A stretch of DNA of 36,874 nucleotides from JBALVO01 sp036961445 (GTDB taxonomy: Bacteria; Pseudomonadota; Gammaproteobacteria; Pseudomonadales; Halieaceae): NCBI GenBank assembly GCA_036961445.1, contig JBALVO010000026.1, positions 1 through 36,874 of the forward strand, given 5' to 3'. A program made the position numbers and the translations under genes. Positions 24,718 through 33,774 of the stretch are shown here, one piece after another. Every line of letters begins with the position of its first letter. The first letter of the stretch is position 1. The notes below the pieces were generated by a model, which was not told the DNA's origin, made no database searches, and saw only the letters and a list, made by a program, of their open reading frames with translations.

Positions 24718-26916
24718 CTAGAACAGATCCTGTGGATCAATGTCTATTGTCCATTTTAGCCCGAGCCGCGCTGGCAGAGTCTCAGCGATGGTCACCAGAA
24801 TGTTGGCGGCGGCTTGTGCTGCCGCTCGATGAGGTGCGGTGAGCAGTAATTGGCTGCGAAACTTCCCGGCCCTGCGTTGCATGGGGGAGGGCAGCGGCCC
24901 GATCAGTGCAGCTCCGGCGGGTAAGCTGGCCGCAGCGTGGTCGCGAAGGTTCTGCAGGAATAGTTCGCCGTATCGGGCGTCGGCACAATCGGTACGCAAA
25001 ACGACCAGTTGCCCCACAGGAGGCATGGCCGCTATCTTCCGCCGCGCAAGTTGCTCCCGGGCTTGCTCTGCATAGCTTGAATGCAACATGGCTTGCAGGG
25101 CTGGGTGATCAGGGTAGTGCGTTTGCAATATCACCGTTCCCGGCAGGTCGGCCCGGCCGGCACGACCGGCTACCTGCGTCAATAATTGCGCCATGCGCTC
25201 CTCGCCGCGAAAATCAGCACTGAACAGCATCGCATCGGTGTCAATTACCGCTACGAGATTTACACCAGGGAAGTGGTGACCCTTGGTCAGCATCTGCGTG
25301 CCCACCAGGATACAGGGCTGCCCTTTGTTAATCTCAGTCACCAGTTGTTGCATGGCGTCTTTACCCTGCATGGTGTCGCTGTCCACCCGCAGAACTGGCC
25401 ACTGGGCAAAGCGTTCCCTCAGGAACTCCTCGGTTTGCTGGGTGCCAAGGCCGGCAGCCAGTAAGCTGCTGCTGTGACAATGGGGGCATTGGCGTGGCAG
25501 CGGTCGCCCGGCGCCACAGTGATGGCAGCGCAGGCGCCGCTGGCGTCGGTGTACCGTTAGTCGCGCGTCGCAGGCATCACATTCGGCGACCCAGCCGCAA
25601 TCGTGGCACTGCAGGGTGGGGGCATAACCCCGACGGTTGAGAAATAGCAGGGTCTGTTGACCCGCTGCCAACTTATCGGCAATCGCGGCAATGAGAGCTG
25701 TGGATAAGCCCGCCTGCAGCTCTTGTTTACGCACGTCCAGCGCCTGGATGTCGGGCATACGGGCGCTGCCGGCCCGTTGCGTGAGCCGGTGATGTTGATA
25801 GCGTCCGTTGAGGGCGTTATGGAGACTCTCCAGCGAGGGAGTGGCACTGCCCAGTAGTATCGGACAGCCCTCCAATTGGGCGCGTTTAACCGCCACATCC
25901 CTGGCGGAGTAGCGGAAACCGTCCTGTTGCTTATAAGAGCTGTCGTGCTCCTCATCGATGATGATAAGCCCCAGCTTGCGCAGTGGTGTAAAAACTGCGG
26001 AGCGGGTACCGATCACGATATGGGCACTGCCGTCACGCGCTGCTTCCCAGGCACGATAACGTTGTGCATCCCCCAGTCCAGAGTGAAAAACTGCAATATT
26101 CGCAGTAAAGCGCTGTTCAAAACGCTCCAGGGTTTGCGGTGTCAGGCCGATCTCCGGTATCAGAACCAGCGCTTGCAGGCCGCGCTTGAGGCAGTCTTCA
26201 ATGAGCTGCAGGTAGATTTCAGTTTTACCACTGCCGGTAACACCTTCGAGCATATGGCAGATAAAGGCCTCAGGCTTCGCCATAAGCGCACTGATAACCG
26301 TGGCCTGCTCCGGGTTCAGTTGCAACCCCTGGCCGGCGCTGGCTGGGGATGCGGAATGTGGCATCAGGGTATCTTCAATCAGGCCTTTGTCGCGCAAGCA
26401 GCGCAACACTGCCGAGCTCACTCCCTGCTCTTTAAAGTGTGCAACCGCAACAGTCCCCTGGGCTTGTAGCAAATCCAGCGCCTGAGACTGCCGCGGTGAA
26501 CGCGCAAGCGCGCCGACAGGCAGCCCTAGGCCGTGGGTGGTGAGCTGCCAGCCGTGAATACCCAGCTTCTGATGCGGTTTACCCTCGCGCAGGTGTTTTG
26601 GAAACAGAGCGCCGAATACCTCACCCTGGGGGTGATGGTAGTAATCGGCCGCCCAGCGGCACAGTTGCAATAGCACGGGGTTCACCAGAGGTGCTGGATC
26701 GAGAATTACCAACGCGTGTTTAAGTGATTTTTCCGGTACATCAGTGTCAGCAGCCACCGCTAGCAGGTAGCCAGTGACTTCGCGCCGTCCGAACGGCACG
26801 CGCACGCGCAATCCTGGCTGCAGGGCGATTAACTCAGCCTCGCTGGTGCCTTCAGGAGGCAGATAATCGAAAGAGCGGCGCAGAGGCGATGGAATCGCCA
26901 GGCGGAGTACGGACAT
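24718..26916 (-). CDS. priA: Primosomal protein N' (replication restart helicase PriA)
   Basis: 732 residues, the same as E. coli PriA. The N-terminal DNA-binding domain begins VLRLAIPSPLRRSFDYLPP; Walker A VTGSGKTE is near 225-233; the DEEH box near 319-322 in IIDEEHDSSYKQQDG. The zinc-binding cysteine cluster (about 435-480, CHDCGW, CDACDAR, CHHCG, CPHC) is complete. PriA restarts stalled replication forks in the cytoplasm. ATG 26916 is preferred over the open frame to 26964 because AAGGGG lies just upstream and the domain begins there. Divergent from rpmE, with the two starts about 200 bases apart. Confidence 0.97.
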   Translation of the reverse strand: MSVLRLAIPSPLRRSFDYLPPEGTSEAELIALQPGLRVRVPFGRREVTGYLLAVAADTDVPEKSLKHALVILDPAPLVNPVLLQLCRWAADYYHHPQGEVFGALFPKHLREGKPHQKLGIHGWQLTTHGLGLPVGALARSPRQSQALDLLQAQGTVAVAHFKEQGVSSAVLRCLRDKGLIEDTLMPHSASPASAGQGLQLNPEQATVISALMAKPEAFICHMLEGVTGSGKTEIYLQLIEDCLKRGLQALVLIPEIGLTPQTLERFEQRFTANIAVFHSGLGDAQRYRAWEAARDGSAHIVIGTRSAVFTPLRKLGLIIIDEEHDSSYKQQDGFRYSARDVAVKRAQLEGCPILLGSATPSLESLHNALNGRYQHHRLTQRAGSARMPDIQALDVRKQELQAGLSTALIAAIADKLAAGQQTLLFLNRRGYAPTLQCHDCGWVAECDACDARLTVHRRQRRLRCHHCGAGRPLPRQCPHCHSSSLLAAGLGTQQTEEFLRERFAQWPVLRVDSDTMQGKDAMQQLVTEINKGQPCILVGTQMLTKGHHFPGVNLVAVIDTDAMLFSADFRGEERMAQLLTQVAGRAGRADLPGTVILQTHYPDHPALQAMLHSSYAEQAREQLARRKIAAMPPVGQLVVLRTDCADARYGELFLQNLRDHAAASLPAGAALIGPLPSPMQRRAGKFRSQLLLTAPHRAAAQAAANILVTIAETLPARLGLKWTIDIDPQDLF

Positions 26917-26968
26917 TGTGCCCCTTGTCAGGCTGGGAAGTGGTAGAGCGCGGCATTGTATCAAGGAC

Positions 26969-26996
26969 TTGCTTATCGCGTCGCGTCTGGTAAGAT
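26969..26996 (+). promoter_or_regulatory. Candidate sigma-70 promoter for rpmE
   Basis: TTGCTT (26969-26974), a 16-base spacer, then TAAGAT (26991-26996). It lies between divergent priA and rpmE and would give a leader of about 110 bases before rpmE. Confidence 0.45.
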
Positions 26997-27114
26997 GCCC
27001 GCCTATTTTTTGGCCAGGTCATCCTCTAATTGGGATCTGCTGGTCATCTCCAATAGCCAGGTGCGGTGCTCGACAGGGGTCGGGTGGCGGCGCCAATGAC
27101 AAGGAGTTTACATC

Positions 27115-27330
27115 ATGAAAGCAGAAATACATCCCAAGTACGAAACAGTAACCGCAACCTGTAGTTGTGGCAATGAGATAGTGACGCGCTCCACCCTGTG
27201 TGAAGATCTTCACATCGACGTGTGCTCCCAGTGTCACCCGTTCTTCACTGGTAAGCAGAAGATTCTGGACACCGGTGGTCGTGTTGATCGCTTTAACAAG
27301 CGTTTCGGTGGTCGCGGTAGCAAACGCTAG
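27115..27330 (+). CDS. rpmE: Ribosomal protein L31, zinc-type
   Basis: 71 residues. MKAEIHPKYETV starts the family; Cys 16, Cys 18, Cys 37 and Cys 40 (TCSCGN and DVCSQCHPF) form the zinc site, so this is the C+ form rather than the zinc-free paralogue. The PFFTGKQKILDTGGRVDRFNKRF segment is typical. It sits on the 50S subunit near the central protuberance. A ribosome site AAGGAG lies 8 bases before the ATG. A terminator follows, so rpmE is transcribed alone. Confidence 0.97.
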   Translation: MKAEIHPKYETVTATCSCGNEIVTRSTLCEDLHIDVCSQCHPFFTGKQKILDTGGRVDRFNKRFGGRGSKR

Positions 27331-27342
27331 AGCATAAGATGC

Positions 27343-27401
27343 TGCGGGTCACCGCAACGTCAAAAAAGCGCCAGGCCTTTAGGGTACCGGCGCTTTTTTT
27401 T
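27343..27401 (+). terminator. Rho-independent terminator of rpmE
   Basis: A small hairpin (TGCGG/CCGCA, 27343-27356) precedes the main one: AAAAAAGCGCC (27362-27372) pairs with GGCGCTTTTTT (27389-27399), followed by T. The flanking A and T tracts make it able to work on both strands. Confidence 0.88.
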
Positions 27402-27496
27402 GCCCGCTGTTTATAGAACTTACTGCTGCCACGTTAAGATACGGTCGTCACCTGTCGCGAATGGGTGCGTTTGCAGCGCGCGCTGGCGTATAAATA

Positions 27497-27508
27497 GCGA
27501 CGCGTCGC
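27497..27508. repeat. 12-bp perfect palindrome GCGACGCGTCGC
   Basis: It lies 3 bases after a TATAAA at 27489-27494, in the 292-base region between rpmE and the malic enzyme gene. It has the position of an operator near a transcription start, but the -35 is not clear and no regulator was recognised. The rest of this intergenic stretch shows only weak promoter-like AT-rich patches. Confidence 0.35.
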
Positions 27509-27622
27509 ATCTGTTGGATGTGGGCGGCCAAAGCGTTAATTAGTTGCCTTGTTACTGGTCGACGTTTTCTATATCCTCTGTGGCCGTTTTCCCCAGGCGC
27601 CTCGAAAAGCACACATAACCCC

Positions 27623-28873
27623 ATGCCGAAAGACCTGAAACAAGCCGCACTTGCCTATCACGCCGAGCCCGTACCGGGAAAAATCAGTATAGAGCTCACT
27701 AAGCCCGCCGAAACCCAGTTGGACCTCGCATTGGCTTATAGTCCCGGCGTGGCAGAGCCTTGTCGGGAAATCGCTACAGACCGGGCGCTTGCCTATCGCT
27801 ACACGGGCAAGGGTAACCTGGTAGCGGTGATTACTAATGGCACTGCAGTATTGGGCCTGGGTAATCTGGGCGCGTTGGCCAGTAAGCCGGTGATGGAAGG
27901 CAAAGCACTGTTGTTCAAACGGTTTGCGGGCATTAATTCTATCGATATCGAGGTCGATACCGAGAACGCGGAAGAGTTTATCAATACCGTGGCGCGTATC
28001 GCTGATACTTTTGGTGGTATTAACCTTGAAGATATCAAGGCGCCCGAGTGTTTTGAAATTGAATCTGCGCTTATCGAGCAATGCAGTATTCCTGTTTTTC
28101 ACGATGATCAGCATGGCACTGCCATTGTCACCGCCGCAGGACTGCTAAATGCCCTGGAAGTTCAGGGGAAGCGGCTGCAGGATGCGGTGATCACCTGTCT
28201 TGGTGCCGGTGCCGCAGCAATTGCCTGTATGCGTTTACTGGTGAGCCTGGGTGCCCAGCGCGAAAATATCTTTATGCTCGACCGCCGCGGCGTGATTTAT
28301 GCCGGTCGAGAAGGTGTAAACGCGTATAAGCAGGAGTTTGCCAATCATACTGACAAGCGCAGTCTTACCGATGCGATCTGTGGTGCGGATGTGTTTATTG
28401 GCCTTTCCGGGGCCGATTTATTGAGCGCCGATATGTTGTTGTCTATGGCAGACAAACCGGTGGTGTTTGCCTGCTCCAATCCTGACCCGGAAATCAAGCC
28501 GGAGCTGGCGCTGGCCACCAGAAATGATTTGATCATTGCCACGGGGCGGTCTGATTACCCCAACCAGGTGAACAACGTGCTGGGCTTTCCGTTTATTTTC
28601 CGCGGTGCCCTGGATGTGCGTGCTGCGCGTATCAATGAAGAGATGAAGGTAGCTGCAGTGCGCGCGCTGTGTGAGCTGGCGCGGGAAGAGGTGCCAGCGG
28701 AGGTACTGACGGCCTGTGGCATCGAGGCGCTCACCTTTGGCCCGGATTATATCATTCCCAAGCCTGTGGATAGTCGTTTGCTGGCGCGTATTGCTCCGGC
28801 GGTTGCTCGCGCTGCTATTGCCAGCGGTGTCGCCCGCTTGCCTTATCCGGATGATTACGAGTCGTCCTTATAA
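27623..28873 (+). CDS. maeB: Malic enzyme (NAD(P)-dependent, short form)
   Basis: 416 residues, starting MPKDLKQAALAYHAEP. Tyr 39 in LAYSPGVAEPC, Lys 94 in EGKALLFKRFAGI, and the metal-binding LEDIKAPECFEIE (Glu 136, Asp 137) and FHDDQHGTA (Asp 161, 162) form the active site, followed by nucleotide motif GAGAAA (194-199). It decarboxylates malate to pyruvate with reduction of NAD(P)+. It lacks the C-terminal phosphotransacetylase-like domain of E. coli MaeB (759 residues), so it is the single-domain form. ATG 27623 is the family start; the frame is open to 27518, and no strong ribosome site is seen. It ends 27 bases before the convergent mrcA gene. Cofactor preference cannot be read with certainty. 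Confidence 0.94.
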   Translation: MPKDLKQAALAYHAEPVPGKISIELTKPAETQLDLALAYSPGVAEPCREIATDRALAYRYTGKGNLVAVITNGTAVLGLGNLGALASKPVMEGKALLFKRFAGINSIDIEVDTENAEEFINTVARIADTFGGINLEDIKAPECFEIESALIEQCSIPVFHDDQHGTAIVTAAGLLNALEVQGKRLQDAVITCLGAGAAAIACMRLLVSLGAQRENIFMLDRRGVIYAGREGVNAYKQEFANHTDKRSLTDAICGADVFIGLSGADLLSADMLLSMADKPVVFACSNPDPEIKPELALATRNDLIIATGRSDYPNQVNNVLGFPFIFRGALDVRAARINEEMKVAAVRALCELAREEVPAEVLTACGIEALTFGPDYIIPKPVDSRLLARIAPAVARAAIASGVARLPYPDDYESSL

Positions 28874-28900
28874 CAGGAGCCACAATAGAACTGCGGTTTC

Positions 28901-31336
28901 TTAAAAAATATCCCTGACCAGATCGTCTGTACCCTGACTGCCTGAGCCGGGACCCTCTTCCTGTACGCCCTGTGCAGGTACGTATTCTTCGCGGAAATAC
29001 TCGAATATTGCATTGCGCTGCCCCGAGCTGGCCAATTGTCCGGTGTCGGGGTCTATTTTCACGTGGACGAGACCAGTGGGTAGCGCTCGCTCGACTTCAG
29101 GGCTGTCGCGCAGCGCTGCAGCCATAAAAGTAATCCATATGGGCAGCGCTGCCGTGCCACCGAACTCTTTGCGCCCCAGGGGCGTGTAATTGTCAAATCC
29201 CACCCAGGTGGAAGTGGCGACGTCGCGATTGTAGCCGGAAAACCACGCATCCATGGGGCCATTGGTGGTACCGGTTTTGCCCGCGATGTCGCCGCGTTCC
29301 AGCACCAGCGCTCGCCGCCCCGTGCCGCGGGTGATGACATCTTTAAGGATGCTGTCGATAATATAATTAACCCGCTCATCCATAACACGCGGGGCTGCCG
29401 GTGGTCGTTCTTTGACTGCTGCCTCTTTGGCGAGTATCTGTTCCATGTTGAGTTCTGAGGTATCTTCGTCTGGCTCTGGAGCTTGTTCGCAGTCGCGACA
29501 AACGGTCAGTGGTCGCGCCTCAAACACTGTTTCACCGGCCAGGTTGTCGATCCGTTGTATCAGGAACGGCTCCACCCGATAGCCGCCGTTGGCCAACATG
29601 GCGTAGCCAGTGGCCAGTTCCAGTGGGCTCATGGCATGGGTGCCCAGCGCCAGTGACAAGTCTGGCGCGAAGTCGGCGGTGTTAAAGCCGAAGCGCTGGA
29701 CATATTCGATCAGCGTTGCCACTCCCAGCTGCTGCAGGAGTCGAATGGACACCAGATTGCGGGACTTGGTGAGGGCCCAGCGCAGCCGGGTTGGCCCGTA
29801 GAATTTGCCGCCGTCGTTCTCCGGTCGCCAGATATCTTCCAGGGACGTGTCTTCCATCACCACCGGTGCGTCATTGATAATACTCGCCGCGGTGAACCCG
29901 CTTTCCAGCGCGGCGCTGTAGACGAATGGTTTGAAGTTGGAGCCGGGCTGTCGCTGGGCCTGGGTGGCGCGATTAAACTTGCTGAGCTCAAAGCCCATGC
30001 CTCCCACTATGGAGATAATCGCGCCGTTATGCGGTTTCAGGGATACCAGAGCCGCTTGTGCCGCTGGCACCTGTGTCAGGCGCCACTCCCCTTCCTGCCG
30101 GGCGACTCGTATAAGGTCGCCTATGGCCAGCACCTCATCCGGAGATTTTGGTGCGCGGCCTTTGGAATTCTCAGTTAGGTAGGGAGCCGCCTGCTTGATA
30201 CCATTTTCCCACCACAGCTCTTGCGCGCTGCCATCTGCCAGCAAAATATCGACCTTGTCCGCGGCGACTGTGGTGACTACAGCGGGCAGCAGGCCCGCGA
30301 TGACGGTGGTTTCACCCAACGCCTCAAGCCATAATTCGTGAGCATCGTCAGCGCTCTGGCCTGTTGCCAACTGCCGCTCAGGGCCACGGTAGCCATGGCG
30401 CCGGTCATAGGTGAGCAGGCTGTCAATAACGGCCAGCCTGGCGACGTCCTGCAGTTCACTATTGATGGTGGTGTAGACATGATAGCCATCGTTGTACGCG
30501 GTCATGCCATAGAGCTCCAGCATTTCCTGCCGCGCCATCTCTGCGGCGTAATGGGCGGTAAAGCTAAGCTGCGCACCGTGATGTTGACCGGTGACAGGTT
30601 GCGCCTCCGCCTCCGCGTATTGTGGCGCGTCGATATAGCCCAAATCCAGCATTCTTCGCAGAATCCAGTTGCGGCGTTGTTCGCCAGCCTCTGGCCTGCT
30701 GATCGGGTTGTTGCGGGAAGGCGCCTTGGGAATTCCGGCCAGCATGGCATGTTGAGCCAGGGTTAACTCGCCAATACCCTTGCCGTAATAGACCTGAGAC
30801 GCCGCTTCAAAGCCGTAGGCGCGATGGCCCAGGAACACGCGGTTAAAGTACAGTTCAAAGATCTCTTGCTTGTCCAGTGCTCTCTCTATCTCGATGGCGA
30901 GCAGGATTTCATTGAACTTGCGCATGAAGGTCCGATCCAGGCTGAGGAAATAATTGCGCGCCACCTGCATGGTCAATGTGCTGCCGCCGGAGCCTTTTTC
31001 CCCGGTCAGTACCAGCTCAGAAACAGCGCGCAACAGGCCCATTACGTCGATACCGCGGTGACTAAAGAAGTTATCGTCTTCCGCTGCGAGTAAGGCTTTG
31101 ATAAATTGATCGGGGATTGCATCAAACGGCAGCGGGCTGCGTTTTTGTTCGCCAAACTGGCCAATCAATTCACCATCGCTGGTATAAACCCGCATAGGCG
31201 TCTGTAGTTTTACATCGCGCAATGTCTCCACGTCGGGTAAATTAGGGCTGAGGTATAAATAGACGCCAGCCAATAACCATAGGGCTCCGAAGGAGCCGAA
31301 CAGGGTGAGACGCAAAAGAAAACGGAGGAATTTCAT
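28901..31336 (-). CDS. mrcA: Penicillin-binding protein 1A (bifunctional transglycosylase/transpeptidase)
   Basis: 811 residues. A short cytoplasmic start, one transmembrane helix (about 8-30), a glycosyltransferase 51 domain with Glu 86 in AAEDDNFFSHRGID and GGSTLTMQVARN, an OB-fold-like middle, then a transpeptidase domain with SxxK as SNFK (Ser 466, Lys 469), SRN (SxN) and KTG near 687-689. It polymerises and crosslinks peptidoglycan at the inner membrane, periplasmic side. The start has AAAGGGA upstream. Divergent from pilM, the usual gammaproteobacterial order. E. coli PBP1A is 850. Confidence 0.97.
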   Translation of the reverse strand: MKFLRFLLRLTLFGSFGALWLLAGVYLYLSPNLPDVETLRDVKLQTPMRVYTSDGELIGQFGEQKRSPLPFDAIPDQFIKALLAAEDDNFFSHRGIDVMGLLRAVSELVLTGEKGSGGSTLTMQVARNYFLSLDRTFMRKFNEILLAIEIERALDKQEIFELYFNRVFLGHRAYGFEAASQVYYGKGIGELTLAQHAMLAGIPKAPSRNNPISRPEAGEQRRNWILRRMLDLGYIDAPQYAEAEAQPVTGQHHGAQLSFTAHYAAEMARQEMLELYGMTAYNDGYHVYTTINSELQDVARLAVIDSLLTYDRRHGYRGPERQLATGQSADDAHELWLEALGETTVIAGLLPAVVTTVAADKVDILLADGSAQELWWENGIKQAAPYLTENSKGRAPKSPDEVLAIGDLIRVARQEGEWRLTQVPAAQAALVSLKPHNGAIISIVGGMGFELSKFNRATQAQRQPGSNFKPFVYSAALESGFTAASIINDAPVVMEDTSLEDIWRPENDGGKFYGPTRLRWALTKSRNLVSIRLLQQLGVATLIEYVQRFGFNTADFAPDLSLALGTHAMSPLELATGYAMLANGGYRVEPFLIQRIDNLAGETVFEARPLTVCRDCEQAPEPDEDTSELNMEQILAKEAAVKERPPAAPRVMDERVNYIIDSILKDVITRGTGRRALVLERGDIAGKTGTTNGPMDAWFSGYNRDVATSTWVGFDNYTPLGRKEFGGTAALPIWITFMAAALRDSPEVERALPTGLVHVKIDPDTGQLASSGQRNAIFEYFREEYVPAQGVQEEGPGSGSQGTDDLVRDIF

Positions 31337-31509
31337 TTATCCCTTTAAAAAACAGTGGCTTGTATTACTTTTAAAAGAAGGTTTGGGTGATCATTTGGTA
31401 ATTATAAGCTTTTTTTGGGTTTTGATATATTTACGACTGTGTTATATCTGTAATTAATGTATCGGTGTATAAGAATATCCTAAGTTAGTGATACTGATAG
31501 GGAAAAAAG
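31337..31509. other. AT-rich divergent promoter region between mrcA and pilM
   Basis: 173 bases, far richer in A and T than the neighbouring genes. It must hold promoters for both operons. For mrcA a perfect TATAAT lies on the minus strand at 31406-31401. For pilM several AT-rich candidates exist (TATATC near 31443) but none is clearly best. Confidence 0.6.
31401..31406 (-). promoter_or_regulatory. Candidate -10 element for mrcA
   Basis: Minus strand TATAAT, a perfect -10 hexamer, 64 bases before the mrcA start. The -35 at 17-base spacing is TATATC, which is poor. Confidence 0.4.
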
Positions 31510-32574
31510 TTGCTCGGACTAATAGGGAAAAGAAAAGGGACACCTGTTCTGGGGCTGGATATTAGTTCAACGACAGTGAAGTTACTGGAGTTGAGCTATT
31601 CAGGGGACCGTTACCGCGTAGAGAGTTACGCGGTGAGTTCCCTGCCGCAGGATGCGGTAGTTGAAAAAAACGTCAACGATGTGGATGGGGTTGCTATCGC
31701 CATTCGTAGCGTCGTCGCGCAATCGCGTTCCAAGCTGAAAACAGTAGCAGCTGCGGTCGCCGGATCTTCTGTTATCACCAAGATGATAGATATGCCGGAA
31801 GGGTTGAGTGAGGACGATATGGAAACCCAGCTCACGCTCGAGGCTGACCAGTATATTCCGTATCCGCTGGAAGAAGTCGCCATCGACTTCGAAATCCAGG
31901 GGCCGTCCCCTGAGCGCGATAAACAGGTCGAGGTGCTGCTGGCGGCTTGCCGGCGGGAGACTATTGACTCGCGGGTTGAGGCAATTGAAGGTGCAGACCT
32001 GACGTCCAGGATCATGGATGTGGAAGCTTACGCCATGGAGCGAGCGTTTTCCCTGGTCCGTCACCAGTTGTCTCTGGATCAAGACAGTACCGTTGCTGTG
32101 GTAGACATCGGCGCTACCATGACCACCTTGAGTGTTCTGAATAACGGCCAGACCATTTATACCCGTGAGCAGTTGTTCGGTGGCAAGCAGCTTACCGATG
32201 AAATTATGCGTCGCTACGGACTGCCCCTGGAAGAGGCTGGATTGGCTAAAAAGCAGGGCGGCCTGCCGGATGACTACGAGCCGGAGGTACTCGATCCGTT
32301 CAAGGATGCCGTGGTGCAACAGGTTGCCCGCTCCTTACAGTTTTTTTTCTCCTCCAGTCAGTACAACGATGTGGACTACATCATCCTCGCCGGGGGGGTC
32401 TCATCTATGGAGGGGCTGTCCGATCTGGTGCAGGAGAAACTGGGGACGCCAGCGGCGGTGGCAAATCCATTTGCCGAGATGTCTATATCCTCCCGGGTGA
32501 ATGCTGTGGCGCTCAGCAGTGACGCGCCGGCTATGATGATTGCCTGCGGCCTCGCTATGAGGAGCTTTGACTAA
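31510..32574 (+). CDS. pilM: Type IV pilus assembly protein PilM
   Basis: 354 residues of the actin-like ATPase (FtsA/MreB superfamily) family. It starts MLGLIGKRKGTPVLGLDISSTTVKLLEL, with the phosphate-1 motif LDISSTTVK, a second motif VVDIGATMTTLSVL (about 197-210), and the adenosine motif ILAGGVSSMEGL near 297. PilM is cytoplasmic and binds the PilN tail to link the inner-membrane alignment complex to the pilus motor. The start is TTG with GGGA before it. pilN overlaps its stop by one base (TAATG). Confidence 0.96.
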   Translation: MLGLIGKRKGTPVLGLDISSTTVKLLELSYSGDRYRVESYAVSSLPQDAVVEKNVNDVDGVAIAIRSVVAQSRSKLKTVAAAVAGSSVITKMIDMPEGLSEDDMETQLTLEADQYIPYPLEEVAIDFEIQGPSPERDKQVEVLLAACRRETIDSRVEAIEGADLTSRIMDVEAYAMERAFSLVRHQLSLDQDSTVAVVDIGATMTTLSVLNNGQTIYTREQLFGGKQLTDEIMRRYGLPLEEAGLAKKQGGLPDDYEPEVLDPFKDAVVQQVARSLQFFFSSSQYNDVDYIILAGGVSSMEGLSDLVQEKLGTPAAVANPFAEMSISSRVNAVALSSDAPAMMIACGLAMRSFD

Positions 32575-33149
32575 TGGCACAAATTAATTTACTGCCCTGG
32601 CGCGAGGAGCGTCGTCAGGAGCAAAAGAAGCAATTCCTGATTTCCCTGGCTTTGGTATTGGCTCTTGCGGCGGGTCTGGTGTTGCTGGCGGACCGCGTGG
32701 TCAATGGTCAGATCGATAACCAGAATGCCCGCAACCAGTATCTTACGGAGAACATCAAGATACTGGACAAGCAGGTAGAAGAAATTCGCAATCTGCAGAA
32801 GCGGCGCAACCAGTTGCTGGACCGCATGCGGGTGATCCAGGAGCTGCAAGGCAATCGCCCAATCATCGTCCGCATACTGGACCAGTTAGTGCGCACTGTA
32901 CCCGATGGCGTGTTCTACACAGGGTTAAGTACTAAAGGTGCAACTATCTCAATCAGTGGTACTGCCGAGTCGAATAATCGCGTATCCAGCCTGATGCGTC
33001 GTCTGGACGCATCAGATTGGTTGACTAAGCCCAATCTCGATAAGGTAAAGGCTGCACCGCAGTATGGTGATCAGGCAACTACATTCAACCTGACCGTGAA
33101 AATAAAGGCGCCTGCCAAACCGGGCGATGACGAGTCGGGAAAGGGGTGA
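32574..33149 (+). CDS. pilN: Type IV pilus assembly protein PilN
   Basis: 191 residues: a cytoplasmic start with the PilM-binding motif INLLPWR (residues 4-10), one transmembrane helix (about 22-42), a coiled coil (about 48-85), and a periplasmic ferredoxin-like domain. It forms the inner-membrane alignment complex with PilO and PilM. Starts within the pilM stop. pilO follows 8 bases after. Confidence 0.95.
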   Translation: MAQINLLPWREERRQEQKKQFLISLALVLALAAGLVLLADRVVNGQIDNQNARNQYLTENIKILDKQVEEIRNLQKRRNQLLDRMRVIQELQGNRPIIVRILDQLVRTVPDGVFYTGLSTKGATISISGTAESNNRVSSLMRRLDASDWLTKPNLDKVKAAPQYGDQATTFNLTVKIKAPAKPGDDESGKG

Positions 33150-33157
33150 TCTGAGCT

Positions 33158-33772
33158 ATGGCATTTGAAGATACAATGCGCTCGATGCGCGAATTTGATA
33201 TCAATGACCTTGATATGGATAACGTTGGCGCCTGGCCAATACCCATTAAACTGCTTATCTGGATTGCCCTGTTGTCGGCCGTTGTTGTTGGGGGCTACTA
33301 CTACCACATTGAAGATTTGCAACTGCAGTTGGCAAAAGTTGAAGCCAAAGAAGTAGTCCTTAAAAAAGATTTTGAAAAAAAGGCGTTCCAGGCAGCAAAC
33401 CTGGATGCTTATAGACAACAAATGGTGGAAATGGAAGAGTCCTTCGGTGCGCTGGTCAGCCAGCTGCCAAGTGATACCGAGGTGCCCGGCTTATTGGAAG
33501 ACATCACCAACAAGGGGTTACTCAATGGGCTGCGAGTTGCCAGCATTGACCTGCAAAAAGAACAAGCCAGAGAGTTTTATGTCGAGTTACCAATTGCGAT
33601 AAGAGCGTCAGGCTCTTATCACGATCTTGGCGCTTTTATCAGTGGCATGGCTGGCCTGCCCAGAATTGTGACGCTGCACAACTTTAAGATTTCTGCCAAG
33701 GGTGGCAACGCCAATGATTTGCAGATGAGCATTATCGCGAAAACCTATCGCTACAAGGATGGGGACACTTAA
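33158..33772 (+). CDS. pilO: Type IV pilus assembly protein PilO
   Basis: 204 residues: about 28 cytoplasmic residues, a transmembrane helix (about 30-50, IKLLIWIALLSAVVVGGYY), a coiled coil with many Glu/Lys (about 50-90), and a periplasmic ferredoxin-like domain containing LPSDTEVPGLLEDIT and GSYHDLGAFISGMAGLPRI. It dimerises with PilN and binds PilP. Two bases separate it from pilP. Confidence 0.95.
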   Translation: MAFEDTMRSMREFDINDLDMDNVGAWPIPIKLLIWIALLSAVVVGGYYYHIEDLQLQLAKVEAKEVVLKKDFEKKAFQAANLDAYRQQMVEMEESFGALVSQLPSDTEVPGLLEDITNKGLLNGLRVASIDLQKEQAREFYVELPIAIRASGSYHDLGAFISGMAGLPRIVTLHNFKISAKGGNANDLQMSIIAKTYRYKDGDT

Positions 33773-33774
33773 AG

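Noticed and set aside
31600..32319. A 239-codon minus-strand frame opposite pilM
   Set aside because: Antisense shadow of a well-supported gene; no domain is recognisable.
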